NCBI GenBank assembly: GCA_030429565.1
Contig: JAUIFE010000035.1
Span: 1 to 64,000 of the forward strand
DNA: 64,000 bases
From: Holophagae bacterium
GTDB lineage: Bacteria > Acidobacteriota > Holophagae > Acanthopleuribacterales > Acanthopleuribacteraceae
Direction of reading: 5' to 3'
Both the position numbers and the translations under genes were made by a program. The notes under the pieces were generated by a model, which was given only the letters and a program-made list of their open reading frames with translations, was not told where the DNA came from and ran no database searches. Below, piece by piece: positions 10,795-19,645 of the stretch (the first letter of the stretch is position 1; the number at the start of each line of letters is the position of its first letter).

Positions 10795-11106
10795 ATGCCC
10801 TCCGCCGTCAAGGAAAAGCGGCAACAAGCGGCTGTCCTCGTCTTGGTGGAAATCAAAGCCTTGCTTGACGAGCTTCATGGCAAGACGCCGCCAAAAGGTC
10901 TTTTTGGGAAAGTGGAAAACTACGCCCTGGGTAACTGGAAACGCCTAGTGCCTTACGTGGAAGCAGATCATTTGCAGATGGCCGACAATCTTATCGAGAA
11001 TGCGGTTCGACCATTTGCGCTAGAAAGAAAAAAGTGGCTGATTGCGGGGCACCCGAATGGCGGCAATGCCGCCGCGACATGCTTACCTAAAATGAGCGAA
11101 TCTTGA
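10795..11106 (+). pseudogene. IS66-family transposase, C-terminal remnant
   Basis: About 103 codons resemble the C-terminal part of IS66-type transposases: RQQA near the start, NYALGNW, then the pattern LIENAVRPFALERKKWLIAG followed by GGNAAA, which matches the usual LDNNAAERALRP...GRKNWLFAGS..GG region. IS66 transposases are about 500 residues, so most of the protein is absent. Similarity stops abruptly after GGNAAA, and the remaining residues to the stop are unrelated. The ATG at 10795 is only the first available one. No intact IS ends were recognised. A dead fragment is the best reading. Confidence 0.7.
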
Positions 11107-11124
11107 CAGCGCCTTCCCACAATC

Positions 11125-11155
11125 TGTTGGGCTGCAACGAGCCGTAAAAATGCTC
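11125..11155 (-). repeat. Dispersed intergenic repeat, copy 1
   Basis: On the minus strand this reads GAGCATTTTTACGGC followed by TTGCAGCCCAACA. Related copies lie at 28732-28761 and 52240-52268, both on the plus strand. All three are outside genes and share CATTTTTA, a GGC/CCG core and TGCAG(T/C)CCA. Confidence 0.5.
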
Positions 11156-11239
11156 GACGTACTTACCCGTAGGCCTGTGTTTTCTCCAACTCATTTCGCA
11201 CCAATATCTTGCAGGAAGGCGTCCACCCGAAAATGAGTC

Positions 11240-11480
11240 AAAAATCAACGCGCAACCGGACTGCCAACTGCAGTTGGGAAAAAATGATGAAATGGTCGAA
11301 GCATTCCTTGCGAATAGATCGAATGATGTGCTCCATGAGGGGTGTGGTCGGATGAACGAGGTGGCAGCGGTGCGGCATTGGCGCCGCCGGCCGCCATGGT
11401 TTTCGAAATGGGCCGTCGAACGCGGTAGGGCCGTTTTTCGGTTACAAGTCCCACAAAAAACAGGTTCGCTGCCATTATCG
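11240..11480 (-). pseudogene. Integrase-core (rve) transposase remnant
   Basis: On the minus strand near 11340-11281 the translation LMEHIIRSIRKECFDHFII matches the C-terminal catalytic part of integrase-core transposases (usual form ERF.RSIR.ECLDH). Upstream residues in a neighbouring frame (NLFFVGLVTEKRPYR and LPPRSSDHTP) look like decayed parts of the same domain. The frame is broken and no full-length gene exists. Together with the IS66 remnant this marks an old insertion site. Confidence 0.5.
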
Positions 11481-11509
11481 CCAATCCTATCTATTGCTTT
11501 AGTCAAAGC

Positions 11510-11926
11510 TTAGGGTTGGCAGTAGGGGGCGCGGGCTGGATCGCGGCACGACATGCTGTCGCGCGGCTCGAACACGTGGGTATAAGTTTCTTTTCCGCTC
11601 CAGCCGGTGTCCCAACGTACTTGACCGTTGCCGTCGAAGTGGACTTGGACAACGGGGAAGCCAGGGTTGCGCCAATAGAGGATGTAGGCGGTGTCGGGGT
11701 CGCGCACGCCGTAATCGTTTTTATCATCTGGCAAACCAAGCCAGGTTGGTGGGCCGAGAACGGCCATGACGTCGGCGCGGCTCATGGCTTTTTTGACGGC
11801 ACCGAGTTTTTGATTCAAGTCGGGCGCGCTCGCGGTGGGGCTTTCGTCGGCATTGGGATGACAGGCCGCCACGAAGAGACTTAACAAGACACACAGGACG
11901 CTTGTTTTGATCCAACATTTGGTCAT
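11510..11926 (-). CDS. Small lipoprotein, SmpA/BamE-like character
   Basis: 138 residues. The N-terminus is a lipoprotein signal: a charged start (MTKCWIK), a hydrophobic core and lipobox LFVAAC with the lipidated Cys at residue 22. The mature part contains the pattern MSRADVMAVLGPP, reminiscent of the turn in SmpA/OmlA/BamE-type lipoproteins, followed by a beta-rich stretch (YILYWRNPG, VVQVHFDGNGQVRW) that would fit that fold. A true BamE role is not shown: length and context differ and no bam genes are near. It is divergent from the LytS-like kinase gene. Function unassigned beyond membrane-anchored lipoprotein. Confidence 0.75.
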   Translation of the reverse strand: MTKCWIKTSVLCVLLSLFVAACHPNADESPTASAPDLNQKLGAVKKAMSRADVMAVLGPPTWLGLPDDKNDYGVRDPDTAYILYWRNPGFPVVQVHFDGNGQVRWDTGWSGKETYTHVFEPRDSMSCRDPARAPYCQP

Positions 11927-12084
11927 TTGGTTCCTTCCTCTGGTTACCGCCAGGGGCGTCGGTTGGCCGTGGCGGCGCCGATGGCTAATTCTGCAGACCC
12001 GTGATTTTTCACCACATGCACGGATCGCGATTTGTTGTAATGGCTATGATTCCCCATCAAACCACGAGCACGAGGTCTAGGGCA

Positions 12085-13185
12085 ATGTTGCGATCGTTCC
12101 ATCATCGTTTTCCTTTTTCGGCGGTGACCGTTACGGCGGTGGCGACCTTGGCCGGTTTGCTGGTGGGCTTCCAAGCGTTGATTCCCTTTTTGATGAGCGG
12201 CCGAACGCTCGACCTCTACGCGGTTTTGGGTCCGACGCTGATCGCCTTTTGGCTGTGGGCGGCGGTGGCCCCACTTGGCTATGATTTGGCGGTTTACGCG
12301 CTGGACGAGGGGCGTTCGTTGCGGAGGCGGGCGGTGCTGGTGGCGGTGCTGTCGCTGCTGTTGGCGGCGGTTCACGGCAGTGCCGCATTTTGGTTGTTTG
12401 CGGCGCGTTACCTGTTGTTTGATCAGGTGAATTTGAGCGCGGCGGCGGTGGTGCCGTTTCAGGTGCGCTTGCTGCAAAGTCTGCTCGAGGGGTTGGTGCT
12501 GATCGGCGGGTTGGCGATGTTGGTGCTGATGCGGCGCGCCAAACAACAACAAATGGACCTGTTGGCACGCGAACGGAACTTGGCCGAGGCGCGTTGGAAG
12601 GCGCTGCGCTTGCAACTGCCGCCCCACTTCATGCTCAATGCCTTGAATGCGGCGGCGGGCGAGATGGAGGACGACCCGGCGCGCGCCGCCGACTTGTTGG
12701 CCGAACTGGGGTCTTTCCTGCGTACGATCCTGAGCCTGGGGGCGACGCCGTTGCATCGACTCGAAGACGAATTGGCTCATTTGCAGACCTTTTTGGAAAT
12801 CGTGCGATTTCGACGTGGCGACGGGTTCACGGCCACGGTATCGGTGGCGCCGGGATTGGCCGATTGGCCGGTACCGCCCTTGATTCTGCAGCCTTTGGTG
12901 GAGAACGCGGTAAAATACGGGTTGGACGCCGACCCAGCGCGGGCCAGTCTCGCGATTCGTGCCGACTGCGACGGTGAACGCCTGTGCTTAACGGTGTGTG
13001 ACGGTGGTAGCGGCGCCAAAGCGGTCACGTCAAATGACGGAACCGGGGTGGGTTTGAACCACACTCGCGAACGTTTGGCGACCCTATACGGTGCGGCCTT
13101 CGAGATGCACGCGGGTCCGTTATCACCGCGTGGGTTTGAGGTCCGTTTACTGATTCCCCAAAACACGGAGGACCCCGCGCCATGA
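12085..13185 (+). CDS. LytS/YehU-type membrane sensor histidine kinase
   Basis: 366 residues from ATG 12085, with GAGG 9 nt upstream. A GTG at 12001 would add 28 unlikely residues. Four membrane helices fill about residues 10-155, with no extracytoplasmic sensor domain, followed by the His_kinase (PF06580-type) core. The phosphoacceptor is His181 in LPPHFMLNALN; the family norm is NPHFLFN. The ATP-binding domain shows LVENAVKYG (N box) and DGTGVGLNHTRERL (G box). The stop overlaps the start of the next gene (ATGA), so it is translationally coupled to the LytTR regulator, its obvious partner. The signal is unknown. Confidence 0.93.
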   Translation: MLRSFHHRFPFSAVTVTAVATLAGLLVGFQALIPFLMSGRTLDLYAVLGPTLIAFWLWAAVAPLGYDLAVYALDEGRSLRRRAVLVAVLSLLLAAVHGSAAFWLFAARYLLFDQVNLSAAAVVPFQVRLLQSLLEGLVLIGGLAMLVLMRRAKQQQMDLLARERNLAEARWKALRLQLPPHFMLNALNAAAGEMEDDPARAADLLAELGSFLRTILSLGATPLHRLEDELAHLQTFLEIVRFRRGDGFTATVSVAPGLADWPVPPLILQPLVENAVKYGLDADPARASLAIRADCDGERLCLTVCDGGSGAKAVTSNDGTGVGLNHTRERLATLYGAAFEMHAGPLSPRGFEVRLLIPQNTEDPAP

Positions 13186-13949
13186 TCACGACGGTGATTG
13201 TTGACGATGAACCGGCCGCCCGGAAACGCATCGCCAACCTGCTGCGGCCCTGCGATGATTTTCGCGTGGTCGGCCAAGCCGGCTCGGTGGTGCAGGGCTT
13301 GAACGTGGTGCGTGATATGCGGCCCGATTTGGTGTTTCTCGATGTCGAGATGCCAGGTGCCAATGGTTTTGAGTTGGTGGCTAGGCTGGGGAAGAAACCG
13401 CTGATTGTCTTTGTTTCGGCGCATGAGGGTTTTGCGCTGAACGCCTTTGATGTCGAGGCGGTTGATTACGTACTTAAACCTTTTACGACGAGCCGGTTTG
13501 AGCGTGCTTTGGAGCGGGTGCGGCAACGCATGGCCACGGCACAATCGGCGGCGCTCGGCAGCAAGATGCGGCGATTGATGCGCGAGTTTGAACGGGAACG
13601 CGACGATTTTTTGCATGAGCTTTCCTTTAAACACCGCGGGGTGCCGCGGACGGTGGCGGTAGACGCCCTGGTTTATCTTGAAACCGAAGGCAATTACGTC
13701 AACCTTGCATTGGACGATGGCTCGCGGTTCTTGTACCGCTCGGCGATGCGTGCGTTGTGCGACCAATTGGATCCAGCCTGCTTTTTGCGGATCCATCGCG
13801 GTATCACGGTTCATCTCGGTAAAGTGCAGTGGCATCGCTACGGCAACAACCATCTCTATCAGTTCACGATGAGTGACGGCACGGTGTTGACATCGGGCCG
13901 TGCCTACCGCGAAGCGATTGAAGACGCCCTGGGTGACGGCGGTGACTAG
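13182..13949 (+). CDS. LytTR-family response regulator
   Basis: 255 residues. The receiver domain (1-120) has the acidic pair Asp8/Asp9, phosphoacceptor Asp54 in VFLDVEMPG, Ser/Thr at FVSAHE and Lys in VLKPF. A linker with a charged helix leads to a LytTR DNA-binding domain (about 150-250) with the typical ALVYLETEGNYVNL and FLRIHRG segments. It overlaps the kinase gene by 4 nt and forms a two-component pair with it. Target genes cannot be read from the sequence; LytTR regulators often bind direct repeats upstream of exported or surface protein genes. Confidence 0.95.
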   Translation: MITTVIVDDEPAARKRIANLLRPCDDFRVVGQAGSVVQGLNVVRDMRPDLVFLDVEMPGANGFELVARLGKKPLIVFVSAHEGFALNAFDVEAVDYVLKPFTTSRFERALERVRQRMATAQSAALGSKMRRLMREFERERDDFLHELSFKHRGVPRTVAVDALVYLETEGNYVNLALDDGSRFLYRSAMRALCDQLDPACFLRIHRGITVHLGKVQWHRYGNNHLYQFTMSDGTVLTSGRAYREAIEDALGDGGD

Positions 13950-14261
13950 CAAAAAATGGCGCGACGACACCCAACCCGCCGGTCGGCCTGGTCGGTGAGA
14001 CAGCCACTGAGGGTTGTTGAATGGTGCGTCGCGCCGAATCCACACGCGTTGCGGGCGCGGAGGCCTGAATTGGAGGACTGGGTGTGATTGAGGTCCTGGT
14101 GAGGGAGGCGACCGGTGCCGCGCTGTGCGCACGCGACACCGGTGCCGATAAACGCGCCAAGGTGATTGCGTTGGGGGAGGTGGAAACCCAAGGTGGTGAA
14201 GGGAGGCAACCAGCCGTGGCGGCGTTTGAGGCGGCGAGGTTATAGAATACGGCGTGAGCGG
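13950..14261. other. Gap between convergent genes
   Basis: About 310 bases between the convergent ends of the regulator and TPR genes. I see no gene, repeat or clear terminator hairpin here. Confidence 0.5.
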
Positions 14262-15857
14262 TTAGCTTCCGTGATTACCGGTGACCAAATCGGCGGCGCG
14301 TTTACGGGCAAACGAGAAGCTGTAGTTGAGCGGGCTATTGGCGTTGATGACGTAACCAAACATTTTTTGGGCACGTTCGTTCTCACCCTGGCCCTGGAGG
14401 GCAAGGCCTTTGTAATACATGATATAGGGATCGTGTGGGGTGCCTTGTTCGAAACTTTCCAAGGCTTGCGCGTACTGGTTGCTGTTGAGTTGAATCAGGC
14501 CTTTGAGGTTGAAACCGTTTTTGAGGAAGTTGGCATTGTTCATGGGTTCGGCGGCTTCAAAAAACGCTTTCATTTTGGCTTCGGCTTTGTGCAGGTCCTT
14601 GGCGGCGACGGCTATGCGACCTTCCCAAATCAGGTAAAAGGCTTCCATGAAGGCTTTGTTGCGGGCGGGCACGGCTTCGTCGGCGCGAATCAGCTCGATC
14701 GCCTGCTTGCAAGCATGGGCGGCTTCGTGGACGCGCCCGGCTTCAAGGTGGATGGTCGCCATGTTGAAGAGGTCGACGCGCATGGCGGTTGTGTCGTTAT
14801 TCTTTTTTGAGATAGCGAAGTTTTTGTCGAGCTCGGCCAAGGCTTTGTCAAAATTGCCTTCGTCGGCGTGGGTGACCGATAGTGCCCAGTGAATGCCGGA
14901 ACGGATGCCGTCGTGGGGAGCAATGGCGAATAGTTGCTCCAGCCGGGCGCGGGCTGCCGGATAATCGCCGAGCAGGCACAGGTTGGAGGCCACGCCGATT
15001 TGCGCGCTGGGGAAGAGGGGTTCGAGGGCGAGTGCGCGGTCGTATTGGGCGATGGACTCTTTAAATCGACCTTGGGAGAGCAGGAGCTCACCATAAGAGT
15101 CGTAGGCGGAAGGGCTTTTGGGATCGAGGTGGATCGCTTTTTTGAAGGAAACCTCAGCGTTGGCCTTGTCGCCGGAATCCATATAACAGTAGCCGAGGAT
15201 GTTGTAGACTTCGGGGTTTTCCGGGGCGAGGTGGGCCACTTTTTTGTAAAGACGCAACGCCTTTTGGCGGTCGCGTGCGTAGTAGTAGCCGGCGTATTGC
15301 ATCAGCAAGCGATGATCGCGCGGGAATTGTTCAATCAAGTTTTCCATGTCGGCCAAGTAGCCTGGCATGTCGCCGGCACGCGCCTTGGCTAGGGCGGCAA
15401 AGTAGGCGGTTTCGCCAGGCGAGAGCTGTACGGTTTTTAATAATTCGGCCAATTGGTTTTGAAAGGCGCGGCCCTCTTTAAAGGTGGCGGCGGTACGGGC
15501 CCGACGAAACAGGGCCATGGCGAAGTTCGGGTCGCGTTCCAGGGCTTTATCGAGCAGCGGGGCGGCGGCCACGTTGCGTGACTGATCCATGAGCGCCATT
15601 GCTTGGTGGTAAAGCTTTAGAGCCTCGGGTGAGGTGGTGGTGATCGGCATCAGACCGTGGCCGGCTTTGGTTTGTTCGTCGTGGCGACCGTGGCCGGCTT
15701 TGGTTTGTTCGCCGTGGTGACCGTGGCCGGCTTTGGCGTCGTGCTTGGTTTGCTGTTGTTGCTGTTGTTTTTGGTGACCATGGCGCGACTGTGCGGTGAG
15801 GTTGAGGCCGACCAAGAACAAAGCGGTAAGGACGATGATTGGTTTGATTGTTTTCAT
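14262..15857 (-). CDS. Secreted TPR-repeat protein with His-rich N-terminal repeats
   Basis: 531 residues. GGGAGG lies 6 nt before ATG 15857. A signal peptide (about 1-22, ending in LTAQ) is followed by a low-complexity segment: a glutamine run and tandem copies of a unit around EQTKAGHG with HGH/HGHH/HGRH, which could bind metal. The remainder is a TPR array, with recognisable helix pairs such as PEVYNILGYCYMDSGDKANA, PSAYDSYGELLLSQGRFKES and later copies to the C-terminus. TPR proteins usually mediate protein contacts; export suggests a periplasmic or surface role. No partner gene is adjacent. Confidence 0.85.
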   Translation of the reverse strand: MKTIKPIIVLTALFLVGLNLTAQSRHGHQKQQQQQQTKHDAKAGHGHHGEQTKAGHGRHDEQTKAGHGLMPITTTSPEALKLYHQAMALMDQSRNVAAAPLLDKALERDPNFAMALFRRARTAATFKEGRAFQNQLAELLKTVQLSPGETAYFAALAKARAGDMPGYLADMENLIEQFPRDHRLLMQYAGYYYARDRQKALRLYKKVAHLAPENPEVYNILGYCYMDSGDKANAEVSFKKAIHLDPKSPSAYDSYGELLLSQGRFKESIAQYDRALALEPLFPSAQIGVASNLCLLGDYPAARARLEQLFAIAPHDGIRSGIHWALSVTHADEGNFDKALAELDKNFAISKKNNDTTAMRVDLFNMATIHLEAGRVHEAAHACKQAIELIRADEAVPARNKAFMEAFYLIWEGRIAVAAKDLHKAEAKMKAFFEAAEPMNNANFLKNGFNLKGLIQLNSNQYAQALESFEQGTPHDPYIMYYKGLALQGQGENERAQKMFGYVINANSPLNYSFSFARKRAADLVTGNHGS

Positions 15858-16012
15858 GAAATTCCTCCCAAAATTACGCCGGGCAGCGCGGTCACCGACC
15901 GTGGCTGTTCCCTTTGTCGGAAGGAGTTTACGGGGTGCATTTGGCGATGGATTCCCATTTTGGGATGAACAACCAAACGCGGGACGAACGACCAGAAGGA
16001 CCTAAAAATAAG

Positions 16013-16044
16013 AACGGCCGACACCGGGTAGGGTGTCGGCCGTT
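16013..16044 (-). terminator. Intrinsic terminator downstream of the 16093-17262 gene
   Basis: A 13-bp perfect stem (AACGGCCGACACC and its complement) with a 6-nt loop. On the minus strand it is followed by a T-rich tract (TTCTTATTTTTAGG). Confidence 0.85.
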
Positions 16045-16092
16045 TGTGGCTGAGGGGATGTGAGCCGCTGCATCGAGCAGACCGGTTTAGGG

Positions 16093-17262
16093 TTAACGGG
16101 GCTGCAATAAGGCGCGTTTTAGCCGGCGGTGTGGAATGGCGGTGGTCATGAGTTTGATCCAAGCAAACAAAGCGGCGAGATCGTCGGGCCAGCGGCATTC
16201 GGCCTGAATGTGACGCGCCATTTCCGCACGGTAAAACAAAGCGGCAGTGGCAGCGGCCAGTTGTAGCTGTTCGTCGTCGTAAAGCATGGCACAGCCAGGA
16301 TCGTGGTCGAGCAAGGCCTGTTCAAGCCGATGCAGCGCAAGCGGCAGGGGCAGATCAATCAGGTTCAATTGGCGCCCGAGGCAATAAAGAACGGGGACGG
16401 CGCGGCGCAAGCGCCGTTGGGTGTGATCGTCTTTGGCGATGATGCGGCTGGGGCGCAAGGGGAGTGCGGCGCGTTTGACGTGATAGGCTTTGGCCTCAAA
16501 CAGTTGCCGCGCCATGAATTCGAGCAGTTCGGGCCATGCTAGTCCGCCGAGACGACAACTTTGCACCGTCTCGCGCGCAAAGCGCAAAGCACCGATCAAA
16601 TCGCGGCGACGTGGCTCGTCGAGTTCGAGCCACAGCATGGGGCGGTGTTCGCCGCGTGCAAATAGCGCCTCAGCGGCATTCGCAAGCGCTTTCTCGACGG
16701 GTAACTCACTCAAGTTTAGGCTTTCGAGCAAGGGTTCCATGAGCAGCAAACCCTCGAAGAGTTCGTGCAGGCGCCTTGCTGAGAGCTGGACGTTGCCGTG
16801 AAACTCTCGGCGTGGTCGGCGCGGTGCGGGGGTTTCGTCCGGGGCAGCCGGTTGTCGTGCGGTCAGGGCTTGAACCAGTTGCCGGCGATTGAGTCGACGC
16901 CGATCACGCGGGGCGTTGGCGGCGTTGGCGAGGATTGCCGCCAAGCGATCACGCTCGTCGTAGGTAAGGCAGGCGAGCAGACCCTCGTCGAAGCGGACGG
17001 CCTCGGTGCAAGCCTCGGAGAGGGCGGCGACAGCATCGGCCAGCGACATTTCTTCAAGATCACACCAAGCGGTGGCGGTGATCAAAACGGAACGGTCGGG
17101 GTTGCAATCTTCCGGGCTAGCGGCCATGTCGTTCGATAAGGTGGGAGCGCGAACGGGAAGTGGAATGCGGTCGCGAAAGGAACGCAGCCAGTGCATGAGG
17201 CCGGTGGGCGAAGTGTGGTTGTCACGATTCGTTTGAACGTCGGCGGGCGGGGGCGTTCTCAT
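16093..17262 (-). CDS. Unknown soluble alpha-helical protein
   Basis: 389 residues from ATG 17262, chosen because GGGAGG precedes it by 6 nt; the frame is open 35 codons further upstream but without a ribosome site. No signal peptide or membrane helix. The sequence is rich in Leu, Ala and Arg, with long predicted helices (EKALANAAEALFARGEH, LPLALHRLEQALLDHD) and basic clusters near residue 150 (RRLNRRQL) and at the C-terminus (RRLKRALLQPR). The halves around 70-130 and 290-360 look loosely alike, each having a phrase of the type (L/M)LYDDEQ/LTYDERD followed by LAAI/LAAA, which may reflect an internal duplication. No family recognised. Single-gene unit with a strong terminator. Confidence 0.75.
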   Translation of the reverse strand: MRTPPPADVQTNRDNHTSPTGLMHWLRSFRDRIPLPVRAPTLSNDMAASPEDCNPDRSVLITATAWCDLEEMSLADAVAALSEACTEAVRFDEGLLACLTYDERDRLAAILANAANAPRDRRRLNRRQLVQALTARQPAAPDETPAPRRPRREFHGNVQLSARRLHELFEGLLLMEPLLESLNLSELPVEKALANAAEALFARGEHRPMLWLELDEPRRRDLIGALRFARETVQSCRLGGLAWPELLEFMARQLFEAKAYHVKRAALPLRPSRIIAKDDHTQRRLRRAVPVLYCLGRQLNLIDLPLPLALHRLEQALLDHDPGCAMLYDDEQLQLAAATAALFYRAEMARHIQAECRWPDDLAALFAWIKLMTTAIPHRRLKRALLQPR

Positions 17263-17720
17263 GTAGATCCTCCCGTGTCGCGTTGGGGCTCGCAACGCCC
17301 GCAATGCGGGCGACGGGTTCGTAAAGGGGCGGAGGGCAAAGGCGTGCATGGCCGGTGACGAGGTCAATGGCGGGTTAATGAAAGGGGGGCGCCGAGGTCG
17401 CCGGCAAGCGGCGTTGCATGCGCTCTTCCATTAAGTACCGGAACGGGCTTCTGAAATACCAATAAGATGTCTCTTGTCGGTCCGGGGTAGGGTTCTGCGG
17501 GAGGCTGGGAAAGAGCCTGCGGGGAAGAAAAAACAACCTTTGTTTGCATGCTGTAAAAATAAGGTTAAAGGAAAAGAAGCGTTGGGTGGCAAATATTATA
17601 ACGCGTTTCTTGGTTGGCTGGGCTTGCGATTGCACAAAAAAACCTACCAAGCATAAAAAAGCGCCGCTCAAAACCTGAACGGCGCCTCTGTACGCGTTTT
17701 GTCGTGCACTGCGTTTTGGG
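17263..17720. other. Intergenic region with terminator of the DUF4114-type gene
   Basis: No gene seen. The left part is the leader of the 16093-17262 gene; a strong terminator lies at 17661-17685 (listed separately). Confidence 0.5.
17655..17685 (-). terminator. Intrinsic terminator downstream of the DUF4114-type gene
   Basis: On the minus strand a 10-bp stem (GCGCCGTTCA with TGAGCGGCGC, one wobble pair) and a 5-nt loop, followed directly by six T residues. Confidence 0.85.
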
Positions 17721-19310
17721 TTAGTGGGCGCCTAAGGGACGGCTGAGGACGAGGATGACATCTTCGAAATCGTTGTCACTGGGCACGGGTAAATCCTCAA
17801 TGCCGACAATCACACCACTGGTGAGACCGGCTTCGCCGACCACTGAAAAGCTATGGGTCACCATTTGCGGGGCGCGGAAGTTTTGGTAACGAATGGCGAT
17901 GGCGCGGTCGAGGTCGCCGACATCGTAGCCGTAGCGTTCGGCAATCACGGAGCGGGCGTTGATGGAAGTTTCATCAAACCATTTGGCGAGACTAATGTAA
18001 TTGACCAATTGATTCTGAAGACTGAGGTTGGCCCATTGATCGACCCATGCTTGGTTGGCGGGGTTGTGGGCCTGCGGCATGCGATTGGGATCTTCGGGGA
18101 AGTCGGCGATATCACGCCAGTTGGTGCCGCTCCCGAAATAACATTCGGCCAAATAGTTGTGGTCTGTTAGGTTCCGGAACGCCGGAATCCAATTGACGCG
18201 GTCGCAATTCCCGCCGCCGTAGTGACGACCGGTGATGTCTCTCGGGCTGACCTGATTTTGACCTTGACTGTATCGGTTGAACGCGGCTTTTGAGTAGTGA
18301 ACATTGACCTGGCTCCCTTGATAGGGATAAAAGACAGCGGCAAACAATACAATTTCGCGTGCGCTGGAAATGGTGGCTCCCAGGCGGCGGTAACGCCATT
18401 TATCCACACCGCGTGCATCTTTCTCCTTGAGGACGTTGGGGATGGCGGGCGAAACGGGATCGGTGGTGAAGTACAGCGGGTAATCGGGGTTGCTGTCGCT
18501 GCTGTTGGCGCTGTCCCTAATGCCGGGCATCCGACCGCTCTGAAAGTAGGGGTTGTAGCTGAAAAAGGCACCCGTATGGCTGCTGTCACCATCGTCATCG
18601 CACTGGTAAAAAAGCGTTTCACCGGTGAGTCGACCCTGCCAAAGACCGAGTAGACCGGGGGCGTCGGCGCCGGCAACGGCGTCGCCGGCAAGGAAATGGC
18701 GATCGACGGTCAGGGGCGGCATTTGGTCGTTGCCAGAGAGGGCGGTTTCGAGCGCGTCGGGGACGGCGTTGCGGTTGCGGTCCACATACAGGTAAGCGCC
18801 GGGATGTTGGAACAGGTTGCTGAAGCTGCGACCGCTGTCGTCGCTGTAGGCTGCGCCCTTTTGTTCGTAAAAGTGGTTTGGCACAAATTGCCAGTAGTCG
18901 TTGGCGTGCAGACCGGCGGCGGCGGCGGCTTCACCATGGGCGAAGAAACGCGCGGGCATGGCGGGCGGCGCCTCACCGGCGGCGGTTCCATCGGCCTGGA
19001 AATAGCCGGCGCGATCATTGACATCGAGAATACCGTCGCCATCGTCGTCGTCATCTAGTTGGTTAATGATGCCGTCGCCGTCAAGGTCGTCACTGTCCTT
19101 GACTTGGGCGAAGTTAGGGATGCCGTCGCCGTTACTGTCGATATCCAGGAAAAAATAGCCAACCGTGTGACTGGCGCCGGCACCTTCACCGACGTAATCG
19201 GCGGTGAGCGGTTTAAAGGTGGGCGTCTCGGCAGCACTAAGGGGCAGGCAGGCAGCCACTAAGCCAAGACTAAGTGCTTGGCAATGAGAAATGAATGAGC
19301 GAAGTGCCAT
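17721..19310 (-). CDS. Secreted calcium-binding protein with thrombospondin type-3 repeats and DUF4114-like C-terminus
   Basis: 529 residues; AGGAG lies 8 nt before ATG 19310. Signal peptide about 1-26, ending LPLSAAE. Residues 55-100 contain tandem Asp-rich calcium loops (DSNGDGIPN, DLDGDGIINQ, DDDGDGILDV), as in thrombospondin type-3 repeats. Another DRNRNAVPD loop lies near residue 175. The middle is rich in Tyr, Asn and Trp and is unassigned. The C-terminal region ends in GVIVGIEDLPVPSDNDFEDVILVL in sequence character (a Gly/Glu/Asp pattern with SDNDFEDV), which is the signature of DUF4114 domains found in exported or PEP-CTERM-type proteins. Likely extracellular. Exact function unknown. 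Confidence 0.85.
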   Translation of the reverse strand: MALRSFISHCQALSLGLVAACLPLSAAETPTFKPLTADYVGEGAGASHTVGYFFLDIDSNGDGIPNFAQVKDSDDLDGDGIINQLDDDDDGDGILDVNDRAGYFQADGTAAGEAPPAMPARFFAHGEAAAAAGLHANDYWQFVPNHFYEQKGAAYSDDSGRSFSNLFQHPGAYLYVDRNRNAVPDALETALSGNDQMPPLTVDRHFLAGDAVAGADAPGLLGLWQGRLTGETLFYQCDDDGDSSHTGAFFSYNPYFQSGRMPGIRDSANSSDSNPDYPLYFTTDPVSPAIPNVLKEKDARGVDKWRYRRLGATISSAREIVLFAAVFYPYQGSQVNVHYSKAAFNRYSQGQNQVSPRDITGRHYGGGNCDRVNWIPAFRNLTDHNYLAECYFGSGTNWRDIADFPEDPNRMPQAHNPANQAWVDQWANLSLQNQLVNYISLAKWFDETSINARSVIAERYGYDVGDLDRAIAIRYQNFRAPQMVTHSFSVVGEAGLTSGVIVGIEDLPVPSDNDFEDVILVLSRPLGAH

Positions 19311-19645
19311 GAAAAATCTCCTGTATTTAGATTAAATTCGCTGATTTTGAGCTTTGGGATCGAACAAGGGCGACTTCGATAATATGAAAAATGAGAAAAA
19401 ACAGAAATCAGGAAAATGGCGCAACTTAAAGAAGGATGCGTGGCTCACATTTGACGGCTTAAGGCGACAGATAAAACCATCAGAAACAACAGAACGGCCG
19501 TTCTTGCTGGGTGAATTTTTTGATGGCGGTTATCTTGGGTTGGGTAAATTCGGCGATGTTCGAGAAAATAAAGAATGGTGACTATGCGCGTTGTCGTTTT
19601 TTGTGCCTTGCTTGCTGCTTTGTCGCGCGGTCATGGGGACCCGAT
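19311..19645. other. Gap upstream of the DUF4114-type gene
   Basis: About 335 bases. Its left end is the leader of the DUF4114-type gene; a 75-codon open frame on the plus strand has no ribosome site or recognisable product. Nothing else seen. Confidence 0.4.

Noticed and set aside
11944..12780. 278-codon minus-strand frame opposite the LytS-like kinase
   Set aside because: It is antisense to a well-supported kinase gene and is Gln/Arg/His-rich, as expected for a shadow frame.
12777..14132. 451-codon minus-strand frame opposite the kinase/regulator pair
   Set aside because: Antisense to the kinase end and the LytTR gene; no domain and no ribosome site.
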